The notes under the pieces were generated by a model. It saw only the letters and a list, made by a program, of their open reading frames with translations, ran no database searches and had not been told where the DNA came from. From Chaetomium olivaceum (lineage: Eukaryota > Ascomycota > Sordariomycetes > Sordariales > Chaetomiaceae): DNA of 64,000 bases. The DNA lies in contig JAYWVB010000003.1 in assembly GCA_039881045.1 (NCBI GenBank), positions 744,001-808,000 of the forward strand, given 5' to 3'. How positions within the stretch are numbered: the stretch's first letter is position 1; every line of letters begins with the position of its first letter. Positions 35,233-45,279 of the stretch are shown in pieces. The position numbers and the translations under genes were made by a program.

Positions 35233-36600
35233 TTACGCCCCATCCACCGAATGGTCCCATTCACATCCTTCTCGCCAACCTCCGCTCCCTGCATCCGCAT
35301 CCACTCGTGCAACCGATTGCTCCCCGGACTTGCCCCTTGCTCCCCACATTGATACCATCGCCCGTATTAACACGCCTCGGTACTGGCACGCCCGCCCTTC
35401 TACTCGCCGGAACCCACCTCCCGGCGCTCTCGTCTCGTACCGCTCGCACATCGCCTGCGGTACCCCACAATCGAAATAACCCCAAGTAACCCAACGAATC
35501 ACCCGCTTGACCTGCCCTACCATCCCCGTATCTCCTCTGCCACCCCGTTTTCGCAACCCTCCAACCTATGTGCCCGCCATACCTCCTCCGCCTCGCCTAT
35601 CGCCCGGCACCACGTGCAACCGACCGACCACGCTCACAATATCGCCTCCAACTGCTCCACCTCCGCCGACCACCCGTCTGATAACGATGAAAACATCTCC
35701 ACCTCCATGCTTTGCTCGGCCTGCCGCCCCCTCTCTGCTTTCCCGTATCCCCGCCACTGTGCTCGGCCCGGGTATATCTCGGCTTCCATCACAATATCCC
35801 CCTCCTCGCCATTCCCGCCCTCGTCTGTTGCCTCTCCCACGCTCGGTGCCTCCTCGCCCGCCATCTCCCTCACCCCCACCCGCTCCTCTTCCTTCGCCCA
35901 CTATCCTCTCTCCTCTACCATTCGACTTAACTGGTAAAGCCCTCGACATAACCGGTTTGTCTCCAACCCGCCCCACCGTATCCGCCCCCCTAACCACGTA
36001 TACCACTCCAAACCCAACTTCCCGTCTAACTTATCCCTGCCCATCATCGCCCGCATTACCTCCTCCGCTTCCTCTGTACAATACGTATACACCCCTGCGT
36101 ATACCTTGGCGATCAACCCCTGGTACTGACAACTACCTCCTCCTACCTGCGTAAACATCCCCCCATCCTCGTCTGCTGCTACCCACCGTTCGCATATCGC
36201 CTGCGGCAGCCCGCCGTCGCCTCTGGAACATCTCCTCCTCTATCGTCCGTATCCCCAACTCGACCGTCGCCCACTTCTCGTTCTGCCGCGGGCACTCGTC
36301 CATCTCGTGACAATCCTCCTCGGCCCCACCCAACCGGCATACAACGCAACACCCTGCCCAACTAGCCAACTGCTCTCGAAACCCTTCCACCTCCCTGCCT
36401 TCCTCCATCATCTCCCTCTCCGCTATCCACCCCTCGAATCGCCCCAGCCGCTGCTGCCTCCGAATATCAGCTTCGGTCTCGTCACATCCACCACCTGCTC
36501 CGCCTCTTCCTCCTCTACCCATACCCCCCTTCGCTTGCACACGTCGCAAATCTCCTCTGCCTCCACACAGCCAGGGGTCTGCATCTATCTACCAAAATAG
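35233..36600 (-). pseudogene. Two degenerate copies of a Cys-rich helicase-tail module
   Basis: On the minus strand, the piece nearest 36600 reads CVEAEEICDVCKRRGVWVEE. It is followed by WAGCCVVCRLGGAEEDCHEM, a frame change, and then LPQAICERWVAADEDGGM with GGGSCQYQGLIAKVYAGVYT. Further left (about 35640-35330) a second set appears: TWCRAIGEAEEVWRAHRLEG, YFDCGVPQAMCERYETRAP and GRACQYRGVLIRAMVSMWG. The order Cys-x2-Cys, His/Cys, GVPQ-x-x-C and CQY is what I know from the C-terminal region of RecQ-like helicases encoded near fungal telomeres. No helicase core is present here. Both copies are split by frameshifts and stops. The link to telomere-linked helicases is recognition from memory and needs a profile search. 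Confidence 0.5.
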
Positions 36601-36618
36601 ATTCGGAATCTACTAGTA
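36572..36618 (-). repeat. Right outer inverted repeat
   Basis: Reverse complement counterpart of 25550-25596. The inner part (GATGCAGACCCC on the minus strand) overlaps the start of the helicase-like remnant. Additional GTAGATT motifs continue to the right, to about 36690. Confidence 0.85.
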
Positions 36619-37637
36619 CTCGGCCGGCTGCCAAGCTTCTATCCATTCTACCAGACCCTCATCTAAGGTAGATTCAAAGTGGGTAGATTGCCAAGTGATT
36701 ACTAATATTTCAGCACATACCCTTTCGAAGCCCGCCTCAAGCACGCCCCAGCCACCACCGCCCTGAGCGGTACATATTCCGGCTTTTCCGCCTGCTTTCT
36801 TTGCGCCACGCCGGCCGAGCCAGCTCACGTGACTAGTCACATGTGCCCTGCCCGCATGCTTTGGCTCTGGCAACCCATGATGGAAGTTCCGGAGAAAAGA
36901 GGGCCATCATTGGATGGTTGATGTTCTGTTATTGATGGGAAAGTAGCAGATAGCTCATAGTTCCGAGGAAGTCAACAAGTTGACAGCGAACCGGTTAAAC
37001 GCTCCGTGTATGCTTTAGCAACAGCTCTACTGAGCATTGGAACATCCAACAAACAACGCCCAAACCATCAACACCTTGTGATCAAGGAGTATGCAAGAGA
37101 ATGTAAAATATGATCCAACCGTGATTCCAGCCCGCGGCTCTAGAAGGTCTTCTGTCGGACGTTCTGGCCTCTACATCAGCCTTTCAGGTAGTACCGTAGC
37201 GCCACACCGAGATCTTGGCTAGAAGTGCTCTACATCTAGGTCAAGTCATCGTTAGTTTATCAAGCGTAAAGACTCGCGCTGAGTATCTTTTCTGCCTCGT
37301 GGCCGTGTCCTGCGCGTGTCCTGCGCGTGTCTGCCGCTCAGCTAGTGGCGCGTGTTCGCAGGCAAAACAAGCCGATTTTTGACGCCTCGCCAGAGCACGG
37401 TGACTTAAGCACCTGAGATGATTCCACGTGGGGAAAATAGTCTCTAGATGAGATTAAGATGATTGATGTTTGTTTCAATTCGATCGGACCACTTTTGGTA
37501 GTGGGTTGTCTGGATGATGTATGTAATGGTCTACAATGATTAAAATCTTGATATAAACTTGTCCGTCTTCTGGTCTAAATTGACCTGAATCACTCGACGC
37601 GTTCCGGAGGAGAGATGATATTATACATCCTGCTAAC
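36619..37637. other. No gene recognised
   Basis: Includes a short direct repeat, GTGTCCTGCGC twice around 37305-37326, and AT-rich DNA near 37440-37600. No coding stretch has family features. Confidence 0.5.
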
Positions 37638-37973
37638 ATGAATTTTGCTGAATTTAATGATACTATCAGCTTCACTGTATCCCGACTTGTTGAAGAGTTC
37701 TTGCCAAAAGATCAGTTGATAGATAATGGTTGCTTGGAAGGACTGACAGGAGGTTTACCCCGCGATAGGCGGGGTAATCGATGCACAGCAAACTTTCGTT
37801 ACAAAGCAACTCCGTCACTAACAATTTTGAAGTCGAGGTCCTGGGATCCTAACAAGACCATTGCAATTTATTGCTCAGCAACAAATCGTGTCACCGGCGT
37901 CGGTTTGCCTTCATTCAGTTTGCAAAATTCAGGCGAGTCGAGCGAGATACTTTTCCATGATAATAGCTACTGA
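37638..37973 (+). CDS. Open reading frame of 111 codons, unknown
   Basis: An ATG-initiated frame with balanced composition (starts MNFAEFNDTISFTVSRLVEE). It has no signal peptide, no membrane segment and no recognised motif. It lies just left of the hAT relic and may be a remnant of the same or another element. Low support. Confidence 0.25.
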   Translation: MNFAEFNDTISFTVSRLVEEFLPKDQLIDNGCLEGLTGGLPRDRRGNRCTANFRYKATPSLTILKSRSWDPNKTIAIYCSATNRVTGVGLPSFSLQNSGESSEILFHDNSY

Positions 37974-38205
37974 ATCGTAGTCCTGATATGATGAGACGTA
38001 ATGGTACGCCTCCTGCCGGTTTTCGAGCCGCTAATGCTGGGTTTCAACTTGTACTACAGCGGTCTCTAGTAACAGTAATCTCCCAAGAATCCTACCGCTC
38101 ATGGACGTTGACAGGGCTTTGTGAAGACGCGCTTGACCGCATTCTTACGAGCCTTTCAGCGTCAGCCAAGATCTACAATATAAAATTCCCTTTGCCCCCA
38201 TCAAT

Positions 38206-38672
38206 ATGTCTTCTTCCTTATTCCTTCTCTCAACAGACAAGCGAGATCGCATCCAGTTCTTTCTCGACTCACTTGAGCCCACTCCACCGAACACGAGCAT
38301 GACCCAGGACAGCCTGCGGTCATCCAGCCTCTCCGGGTTGCTGCTCTCCGATCCCATTGACCCCCCCTTGCGCGAGACCGGATGGGCATCACAAGGGGTT
38401 GGTTCTGGGAATACGGATTCAAGTTCGCAGGAAAGAAGACAACCCCAAGGTCATCCGTTGGCTTTGCAAGGCCTACTCCTGTGCGAAGAGACCACCGAGA
38501 AACACGTATACCCTCCTTGCCTCGAACCCCGAGAACATCTACAGGCACCTTGCAAAGTAATGTAAAGATGGCCTTTGACGTGCTCAACGTCCCTCCTATT
38601 GCAGCTGAGTGTGAGAACATTCTCAGCTGCTGGCTGCATGGTCACGCCACGACGGACACGCCTCGGAACTGA
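38206..38672 (+). pseudogene. Internally deleted hAT transposon relic
   Basis: Reading from 38206, a polar N-terminus leads to TRGWFWEYGFKFAGKK. After a one-base frame change comes KEDNPKVIRWLCKAYSCAKR ending in NIYRHLAK, which has the layout of the BED-type zinc finger at the N-terminus of hAT transposases. Only about 15 codons later comes MAFDVLNVPPIAAECENILS, which matches the start of the hAT C-terminal dimerisation domain. Several hundred residues of catalytic core are missing between the two. A stop follows at 38670-38672. This is what a non-autonomous deletion derivative looks like. Terminal inverted repeats could not be defined. Confidence 0.5.
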
Positions 38673-40797
38673 CGTGATCTCCGCCGCTCAAACGATCGGA
38701 TCGTGAGTGGAGGCCGGATTGATGGATGGCTATGATGGAATCGCCCTCCGAGATGTAGGCATTGAGGCGCTTGAGGATGGGATATCCTGGCAAACTGAAG
38801 GTGAAATAGCATGAGGTGGCCACTCGTGGCTAGGTAAAAGTATGTTAAACAACGTGGGTCCTGTTATCGGAACATCCTTACCCGCCCAAGCCTTGGCAAT
38901 CCACCGAAATAGAATCTACATTGATAGAATAGCTTCCTATTCTATCTACTTTGGGGTCGCCGTAGGTAGAAGTGGATAGATGCAGAACCCTGCCTCCCCC
39001 TCCGCCTTTCTGCCTTCAGATCTTGGTACGTGTGACAGACGTGGCGAATCTCTCTGCATACAGACGCTGAAAGGGTTCGCCGGGTTGAGGGTCAGATACA
39101 ACGGCACGAGATTTTGGCGGAGCCAAAGGGTCACAGCAATGTGAGCAAGCAATTTACCTCGATAGCCAATGCTGCTTACTCTTCGTATTGCTTACTGGAC
39201 AACTAGCAGAGTCCTCTACTACCACGAGCGACTCTATACCAGCCAGATCGCTGCCTACCTTCGTGCCTCTCGTCCTCGAACGCTGGGAACGTCGGGAACG
39301 TCGAGATATTCATACCGTCCCCGTCTATCTAGTTCCATTGGCCCACTCCTGCGAACGCGTAACGACGGCCCGCTGTGACGAATCTCCCTAGACCCGACTC
39401 TGGAAGGGTTTGCCGAACTGAAGGTTCGAGCGCGAAGGGTGCTTGGATTTGGTAAGCCGGAGTCCGGACGGTTCACAACCATATGGTGTCTTACAATAGA
39501 CAATAGCTGGAAGGGTATCCTAGATACTACATGACCCAATGGCTTACCGGAGAACTCCCAGAGTCCCCTACAACGAGGGACTAGCCGTGCTAGCACAAGT
39601 TCCTGACTGCAACACGGCAACGACAATACAACCATCTGCCCCAATATTGCCCCCGTGCCTGTCCTCCAACACATTCTCTGTCTCGAGACTTGGATCGGTT
39701 GGCTTGACCATTGATCCCGTCAAGCCAGCATCGAATAGCGTCTCCGGCTGGCCGTAAGCCCTGTGCTAATGATGGGTCCGGGGCGCTTCCCGCGCAGCCC
39801 CTCCGGGCCACTGCACAAAATTGTATAGTCAAAATCCGTCACGCTTGCCCATCACTTGCCTATCGGGGACGATCCCCTTCTTGCCGGTGCTGACCCTCGT
39901 CCAGATGATTGGCTCGGGGCGGTTACCCGCGCTGCCCCTCGGGCCGCCGCATATGGGCCATCCGTGACCGAGGCGGAATCCGTCCACACAATACCCCCGC
40001 TACTGATGTCGCGAATCCTATCAAACGGACCGCGTACGACGCCACGACCAGCCGGGCCCGGGCAGTGTAAACAAGAACCCATTCTTGCCATTCTCATAAT
40101 CATAACCACAGCATCACGAAACCCGACCACAACGGACCTTGACCCAGTGCTCCCAGTTCCAACTCCGGCGTATCTCGCCTCACCTCGCCCACGCCTATAG
40201 CTAGGCTGACTGCCAACTCGGACACCGATCGATCGATCGCGCGGACACGGATGGATGGGAACCATGGACGATCGGTCGTCTTGTCGGGCGCTCCGTCCCA
40301 CCTGCGGCTCCTCGGGGCTTCCTCGCCCCCGAAGCGGCAACCCTGTCAATTCTCTGCCCCACGTGGGGCTGATGTCGCGCGCAGGCCCGCCCGTTGTTTG
40401 TCAAAACAAATAAACAAATACCTATCTCTCCAATAAACCCCACCCCCTCGCGTCGGCTTTCTTCCCTTTTCCCTCTTACCTCTCTTCCAGTGCCATACGC
40501 CGCAGCAGTTCGCACTCACGTTGACACATTCGAGCGATGACCTGTACTGGTCGATAATTTTTGACGCCACATATTGCCTGACATTGTATGCTCTGGGTTT
40601 GGTATCTCTGCGTGACCGCGGGAGGCTAGATAGGCTAGATGTGCATCCGATGGCACAGCCTTTGACCCTACCAGACGATGCTTCCAAGATGTGTTCTTTA
40701 GGACAACAGTCAATTTATACGCGATTAACTCATGACGTTCCAAAGCTCAGAATAACATAACTACAGGCAATGCATATGCATTATGCATTGATGTAGC
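38673..40797. other. No gene recognised; repeat-derived DNA
   Basis: Contains the third copy of the outer repeat (38905-38990) and a local diverged duplication of a GGGGCG-rich stretch near 39780 and 39915. The longer open stretches on both strands (39852-40349) are Arg/Pro-rich shadows without motifs. Confidence 0.45.
38905..38990 (+). repeat. Third copy of the outer repeat, diverged
   Basis: GATAGATGCAGAACCCTG here matches GATAGATGCAGACCCCTG of the left outer repeat in the same orientation. It is preceded, as there, by a palindrome: GATAGAATAG, a CTTC loop, then CTATTCTATC. Confidence 0.65.
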
Positions 40798-40839
40798 TTG
40801 CTGCAAGAGCCTTCCGGATTCCGGGAGACAAGCTTGCGC

Positions 40840-41345
40840 CCTCACTCCCCAGAGGACAGGTCTTCACCCCCAGGGGACAGGTCGTCCTTCACCCCTAGGG
40901 GCGAAGCTTCCTCTTCACCCCCAGGGGACATGTCTTCCTTCAACCCTAGGGGCCAAGCTGCCTCTTCACCCCCAGGGGACAGGTCTTCCTTCAACCCTGG
41001 GGGCCAGCCTTCGTCTTCACCCCTAGGGGCCAAGCTTCCTCTTCAACCCCGGGGGCCAGCCTTCGTCTTCACCCCCAGGGGACACGTCTTCCTTCACCCC
41101 CGGGGGCCAGCCTTCGTCTTCACCCCTGGGGGCCAAGCTTCCTCTTCACCCCCAGGGGACAGGTCGTCCTTCACCCCTAGGGGCCAAGCTTCCTCTTCAA
41201 CCCCAGGGGACACGTCGTCCTTCACCCCTAGGGGCCAAGCTTCCTCTTCAACCCTGGGGGCCAAGCTTCCTCTTCACCCCCAGGGGACACGTCTTCCTTC
41301 ACCCCCGGGGGCCAGCCTTCGTCTTCACCCCTAGGGACACGTCTT
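40840..41345. repeat. Minisatellite, about 20 units of 24-27 bp
   Basis: Units of the type TCTTCACCCCCAGGGGACA with variants CCCCTAGGGG and CCCCGGGGGCC fill the segment. Every unit has a CCCC-N-GGGG palindromic core. One frame stays open through the array (40798-41334, Pro/Ser/Gly-rich), which follows from unit lengths near multiples of three and need not be a gene. Confidence 0.95.
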
Positions 41346-42003
41346 CCTCGGGGCCCTAACCCCATACCCAGCCGCCCCCTCCCCTCCTACTAATTCATTT
41401 GAGAGGATGGGGACGATGCTCGGGAGATCCACCCCAACCAGCAAAAGTTCCGTCATTCGTCTTCACAGCGTCGCGCCTAAAGCAACCCAATTCCAGCAGG
41501 GTCGGCACCGACGACATAGATCATTACGTGCCCTTTGAGGTCAGATTCAGCGACCTCGATTTCGAGTCGCGTTCCACGATTGTATGTCAGGCGCTGGCTT
41601 TCTGGCTTGTGCTACCCTAAAGCGAACAGCACGCACGTACTACGTCTGCCCCACGCTACGATCAAGGGCGGTTCCGTTGTATCCACCTGTCACGTCAATA
41701 TTTACTTGGGGTTTCTTGAGACTGGCACTGTAGTCTCCTCCAGAGCTCGGAGCTGAGGCAAGAAGACCACCGACAGTCGAATCAAGGCCGAGAAGGGAAG
41801 CTTGGTTAAAGATGGAGACTTAAACGATGTGGTGCTGGTAAGTGGGCGTCAGGAAACACGGTCGGTCAAGTCCTGTGCTAAGCTCCTGTACGGAAGATGC
41901 AAAGGAACAATCAACGAATACAGGATGAGGTCCCATGGCAAATGCTGTCAGGGGTACGGTTCATACATCTATTGCGGTCTAATACACATTGAAGCTAATC
42001 CGC
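41346..42003. other. Intergenic, no gene recognised
   Basis: Downstream of the alpha/beta hydrolase gene (minus strand). No supported coding region. Confidence 0.5.
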
Positions 42004-43320
42004 TTACCCTAGTGTCTTGTTCAGCCAGGAAAACTGGTACCTGTTCCACTCCTGCCCAGCCCCCACTTGGACGTGATATCCAGCTGTTCCATCAAAAAAC
42101 TTATAAGTTGCCTTATCGCCAAGTGCGTCCTTGACAAGCGCCGGCTGGCCAGCGAAAAACCCCTCGAACTCGGAATCGACGACCAGGACGGGTACGTTGA
42201 TCTTGTCAACAACGTCCTTGAGAGTGTACTGCTTGAGCGATTCGAGCCATAGGTACGGGGAATGCTGTTTGAAGCACCACAGTCCGTGTCCGAGACCCCA
42301 GCGCACGGTGGTAGGCACCTGTGGGCTATCCAAGAGCGGCGAGGCAGCCTCGTCAAATTCCGCTTGCTTGCCCGCGGCGAGAAGTTCCCTCAGGTCCGGG
42401 GTCAGCTGACCGGCGTATCCCTCGTAGACATCCCACACGCCGCCATTGAGAATAAGAGCCTTGATCCGAGGCTCAAACGCAGCGGCACGAGCGGCCAGAT
42501 ACCCGCCCATGGAAACGCCAACAAGGACCAGCCGGTCTTGATCAACAAGACAACCTTTGCGATTCATCAACTCGTCGATCACTGGCGTGAGGACCTTCTC
42601 CCAATCAGGGATGAAACCAATGTCATCATTGCGGCGAACCGTGGGCTGCCCTGGCCCTTCGTATGTCATGACGTTCCAGCCACGGGCCAAGGCAGGTACG
42701 ACGAACGAGTGGTAGGAATCTTCCTGGCCGGCATCGTATCCGTTGCCGATAACCAAGGTCGGCCGTTTGATTCCGTCGGCTGCGGCTGTGTACCAGATGG
42801 CTTCAATGGTGAAGTTGTCGGTCGGGATCTGGATACGTTCGCCAGGAATGGGCAGTGCAGCAAGCGCCTTGTCGAACGCAGCGCGTTGCTCGAGCCAGAA
42901 GCTATTGATACGAGGGTCCGTCCAGTTTGCACGGTTGTAAAAGTCGGCCTGACGGTAGTAGCTCGATGCGGCGAACCAGGCTTCCCGGACGTTCAACGGA
43001 TCGTACGCATTGTCCGCATCCTCGGCCTGCTTCTTGGTGTATTCGGCCAGCGCGTGGAAGGTCTCAAGCCAGCTGGTGACGTTCCCGGCCTTGATGTCTT
43101 TTGCTGCGCTTAAAACGTCGTTGACGTCGCCGGCCCCGAATACGGTGTTTCCGAGGGTGAAGAGCAGCTCGAAATGGAAACTTTCATCCTTGCTCAAGAG
43201 CATGATGGGATCCTCCGGCTCCGTTGACGAAGATGATGGCCCAGAGCCGCGGGGAAGAATGGACCTTGAGGCTACCGTTGCCCCCAGCAGAGCAGCGCTG
43301 AACAGGAAAGTTGACTTCAT
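42004..43320 (-). CDS. Secreted alpha/beta hydrolase
   Basis: An intronless gene of 438 residues. The N-terminus MKSTFLFSAALLGATVASR is a signal peptide. An all-helical N-terminal region follows (AKDIKAGNVTSWLETFHALA), then the alpha/beta hydrolase fold with RPTLVIGNGYDAGQEDSYHS, NVMTYEGPGQP and the nucleophile elbow VGVSMGGY. The acid residue is probably in VPVLVVDSEFEGFF and the catalytic His in GTAGYHVQVGAG. The architecture matches the group containing 2,6-dihydroxypseudooxynicotine hydrolase and related fungal enzymes, which cleave C-C or ester/amide bonds. The substrate is unknown. Two Asn-x-Thr sites (NRANWTDP, DNFTIEA) fit secretion. It diverges from a Zn2Cys6 regulator. Confidence 0.9.
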   Translation of the reverse strand: MKSTFLFSAALLGATVASRSILPRGSGPSSSSTEPEDPIMLLSKDESFHFELLFTLGNTVFGAGDVNDVLSAAKDIKAGNVTSWLETFHALAEYTKKQAEDADNAYDPLNVREAWFAASSYYRQADFYNRANWTDPRINSFWLEQRAAFDKALAALPIPGERIQIPTDNFTIEAIWYTAAADGIKRPTLVIGNGYDAGQEDSYHSFVVPALARGWNVMTYEGPGQPTVRRNDDIGFIPDWEKVLTPVIDELMNRKGCLVDQDRLVLVGVSMGGYLAARAAAFEPRIKALILNGGVWDVYEGYAGQLTPDLRELLAAGKQAEFDEAASPLLDSPQVPTTVRWGLGHGLWCFKQHSPYLWLESLKQYTLKDVVDKINVPVLVVDSEFEGFFAGQPALVKDALGDKATYKFFDGTAGYHVQVGAGQEWNRYQFSWLNKTLG

Positions 43321-43743
43321 TTTGAAAGGCGGTCAGAAGTGTATGGTAGAGAAGATTGGGTAGTGTTGCTTAAATCTCGGCGATACACTGCCTTTTATCT
43401 TCATTGCTTGTTCACGCAATCCGTTCCACCCACAACCAACCTACACCTAGGTACACTATCCACCAACTGTTTGAGATTGGTGTTTGCCTAGTTGCGCACT
43501 CCCGGGAACCATGGGCTATCGTGAAGAATACCGCGACGACTGGGACGGAAAAGGCAACTTTTTTGCGATTGGTCTGCTCTGCCCTGTCCAGTACTCCACT
43601 ATGATTCGTTGGCAAGGCGATCTCACTCATTTCCGCACGACAGGATCTCGCACTCAGCCCCTGGATGCGGCGAAGCAAACAGAACGGGCCGCGTGGCAAC
43701 TCCCAGAAGCGACATCGGTCTTCGGGATCATTGCGCAGCAGAC
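43321..43743. promoter_or_regulatory. Divergent promoter, hydrolase and Zn2Cys6 factor
   Basis: A 423-bp region separating the two start codons, with short 5' leaders on both sides. The frame of the regulator remains open upstream to 43609, but the first family-like start is the ATG at 43744. Confidence 0.6.
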
Positions 43744-45279
43744 ATGGTCAACCATGGCCCCTCAAAGGGCTGCTCGACATGTCGCAAACGACGCGTCAAA
43801 TGCGACGGGGACAGGCCAAGCTGTCGTGAATGCCTCCGGCTGCGGCGGGTGTGTGGAGGTTATGCAGCAGAGAAAAAGATAACCCTCAGGTTCAAGGACC
43901 AGGGCACATCACGGTCCAGGAGCCCTCGCATGTCGACAAGGCAGGCTGTCATACCAGCAACGATTAGCCCCAGCGACGAATCATCCGCTGTCTGCTTCTT
44001 CCTCACCTCCATCACAAACCTCGGACGCAGCTTTCACTCGACCCAGGGCTTCCTGGAGCCTCTTTTCCCTGTCGTAGCCAAGGAGCATCCGGATTCTGTC
44101 CTCTCGACCGTCCTGGCGGCCGTGTCAACGAAGCTCTGGAGTTTGTGGAAAACCCCAGCAAACAGCTATCGAACGCCTCATCCTCCGTTTACCAGGGCGT
44201 TGAGTCGCCTGCGAGCAGCTCTCGATGATCCCCTCGAGCGGTCAAAGGACAGTACCGTCCTCGGCGCTATCTTGATGCATTTCTACGAGAGCCTCGCTGC
44301 TCGATCGACGCACCGGCGTACCATGCGCGTCCACCAGGACGGGGCTCGTGCCTTGCTCGAACATAACACCAAAAGCGTCCCACACTCAAATTGCCGCGCA
44401 TACTTGAGGAGCTACCTGCGGCACTGTGACGTGTCGACATATATGGAAGTGCAACCGGACGACACCTCGGACCTGGATGTTTGGTTCGATGCGGGGTGGG
44501 ACGATGCTATGCCAGCTAGCCCGAATGCGGTCTTGGACCTGATTGGGCTCTCGATTGCCGATTTGCAAAAGAGACTATCCACCTTCATGTGCGGGCTCGC
44601 CAAGAATAACCTGGATGGTCTGGCCCTCGCGACTTGGTGGCGGGATGCTTCGTCCGTTGACGCACAACTCTCGGATTGGGTTCAGTTGGTGCCGGCCTCA
44701 TGGCAGCCCTATGCAAAGCCCGAAGAAGAGGCCTTTGCTTACTTGGGGTTCTGCGATATATACCCGACCGTCCAGATTGCCACGATCTGGAATGTATGGC
44801 GCGTTTGCCGGCTCATGGTCCTGCGGATGGAGCTCTGCCTGCTTGCGAAAGCCCCGCCCGAGGCGTTGCAGCAAACGCTCAAGGAATACAGTTTCCCAGA
44901 TCCCAATCGCGGCAGGGAGTTGGTGGACTCCATCTGCCGGTCCATGCCGTTTTACCTGGGCAACCGCCAACGTCACGGAGGCATGCACGACTTGGCGGAC
45001 CCAGCGATCAGAATCCCCAACTACCACGACCAAGACGTGGACGAAGCCGTGCGTACGCAGTATCTCCGAGAGGATCAGGCGATGAGTCTGCTCGATTACA
45101 GGCAACATATACTGGTTCAAGGCCCTTCGCACGCACTGCTTCACTTGAATAGCCTGATCAAAGTGCTGTCAAAGGAGGGCGGAGCGCTCATGTGTCGTGG
45201 GGACCAAGCCGTCTGGATACGGGAACAGTTTCTCAGGGTCTGCAAACTTACTGACCCGGTTAGTCGGTTTGACTGGTAG
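43744..45279 (+). CDS. Zn2Cys6 transcription factor
   Basis: An intronless gene of 511 residues beginning MVNHGPSKGC. The DNA-binding zinc cluster lies at residues 10-37 with the spacing C-x2-C-x6-C-x6-C-x2-C-x6-C (CSTCRKRRVKCDG, then RPSCRECLRLRRVC). A basic linker follows (FKDQGTSRSRSPR). The remaining about 430 residues are the helical regulatory region of the fungal-specific type (for example STVLGAILMHFYESLAARST and VWRVCRLMVLRMELCLLAK). It probably acts in the nucleus on genes nearby. Divergence from the secreted hydrolase suggests that gene as a target, which is inference. Confidence 0.92.
   Translation: MVNHGPSKGCSTCRKRRVKCDGDRPSCRECLRLRRVCGGYAAEKKITLRFKDQGTSRSRSPRMSTRQAVIPATISPSDESSAVCFFLTSITNLGRSFHSTQGFLEPLFPVVAKEHPDSVLSTVLAAVSTKLWSLWKTPANSYRTPHPPFTRALSRLRAALDDPLERSKDSTVLGAILMHFYESLAARSTHRRTMRVHQDGARALLEHNTKSVPHSNCRAYLRSYLRHCDVSTYMEVQPDDTSDLDVWFDAGWDDAMPASPNAVLDLIGLSIADLQKRLSTFMCGLAKNNLDGLALATWWRDASSVDAQLSDWVQLVPASWQPYAKPEEEAFAYLGFCDIYPTVQIATIWNVWRVCRLMVLRMELCLLAKAPPEALQQTLKEYSFPDPNRGRELVDSICRSMPFYLGNRQRHGGMHDLADPAIRIPNYHDQDVDEAVRTQYLREDQAMSLLDYRQHILVQGPSHALLHLNSLIKVLSKEGGALMCRGDQAVWIREQFLRVCKLTDPVSRFDW

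Larger units (their letters stand above)
25550..36618. mobile_element. Large CACTA/EnSpm-like DNA transposon candidate
   Basis: The proposed boundaries are 47-nt inverted repeats at 25550-25596 and 36572-36618. Inside are a Tnp2-type transposase on the plus strand (29289-33972) and a divergently transcribed second gene (28586-26294). Subterminal repeats of the same 14-nt motif occur in opposite orientation on both flanks (25893-25924 and 34376-34461), and a 10-bp array lies near the left side. Two divergent genes with subterminal motif clusters is the classic plan of CACTA elements, where a second protein binds the subterminal sites. The transposase is frameshifted. The region 34546-36600 (telomere-like and helicase-like DNA) may not belong to the original element, so the right end could lie nearer 34550. 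A flanking TA on both sides is compatible with a short target duplication. Confidence 0.6.

Noticed and set aside
35088..36154. Plus-strand Pro/Thr/Ser-rich open frames
   Set aside because: These are shadows of the minus-strand Cys-rich helicase-tail remnants, which show the ordered motifs.
40798..41334. A 178-codon frame through the minisatellite
   Set aside because: It stays open only because unit lengths are near multiples of three and stop codons are absent from the units; no gene-like start or end.
42262..43113. A 283-codon plus-strand open frame
   Set aside because: Antisense shadow of the secreted alpha/beta hydrolase.
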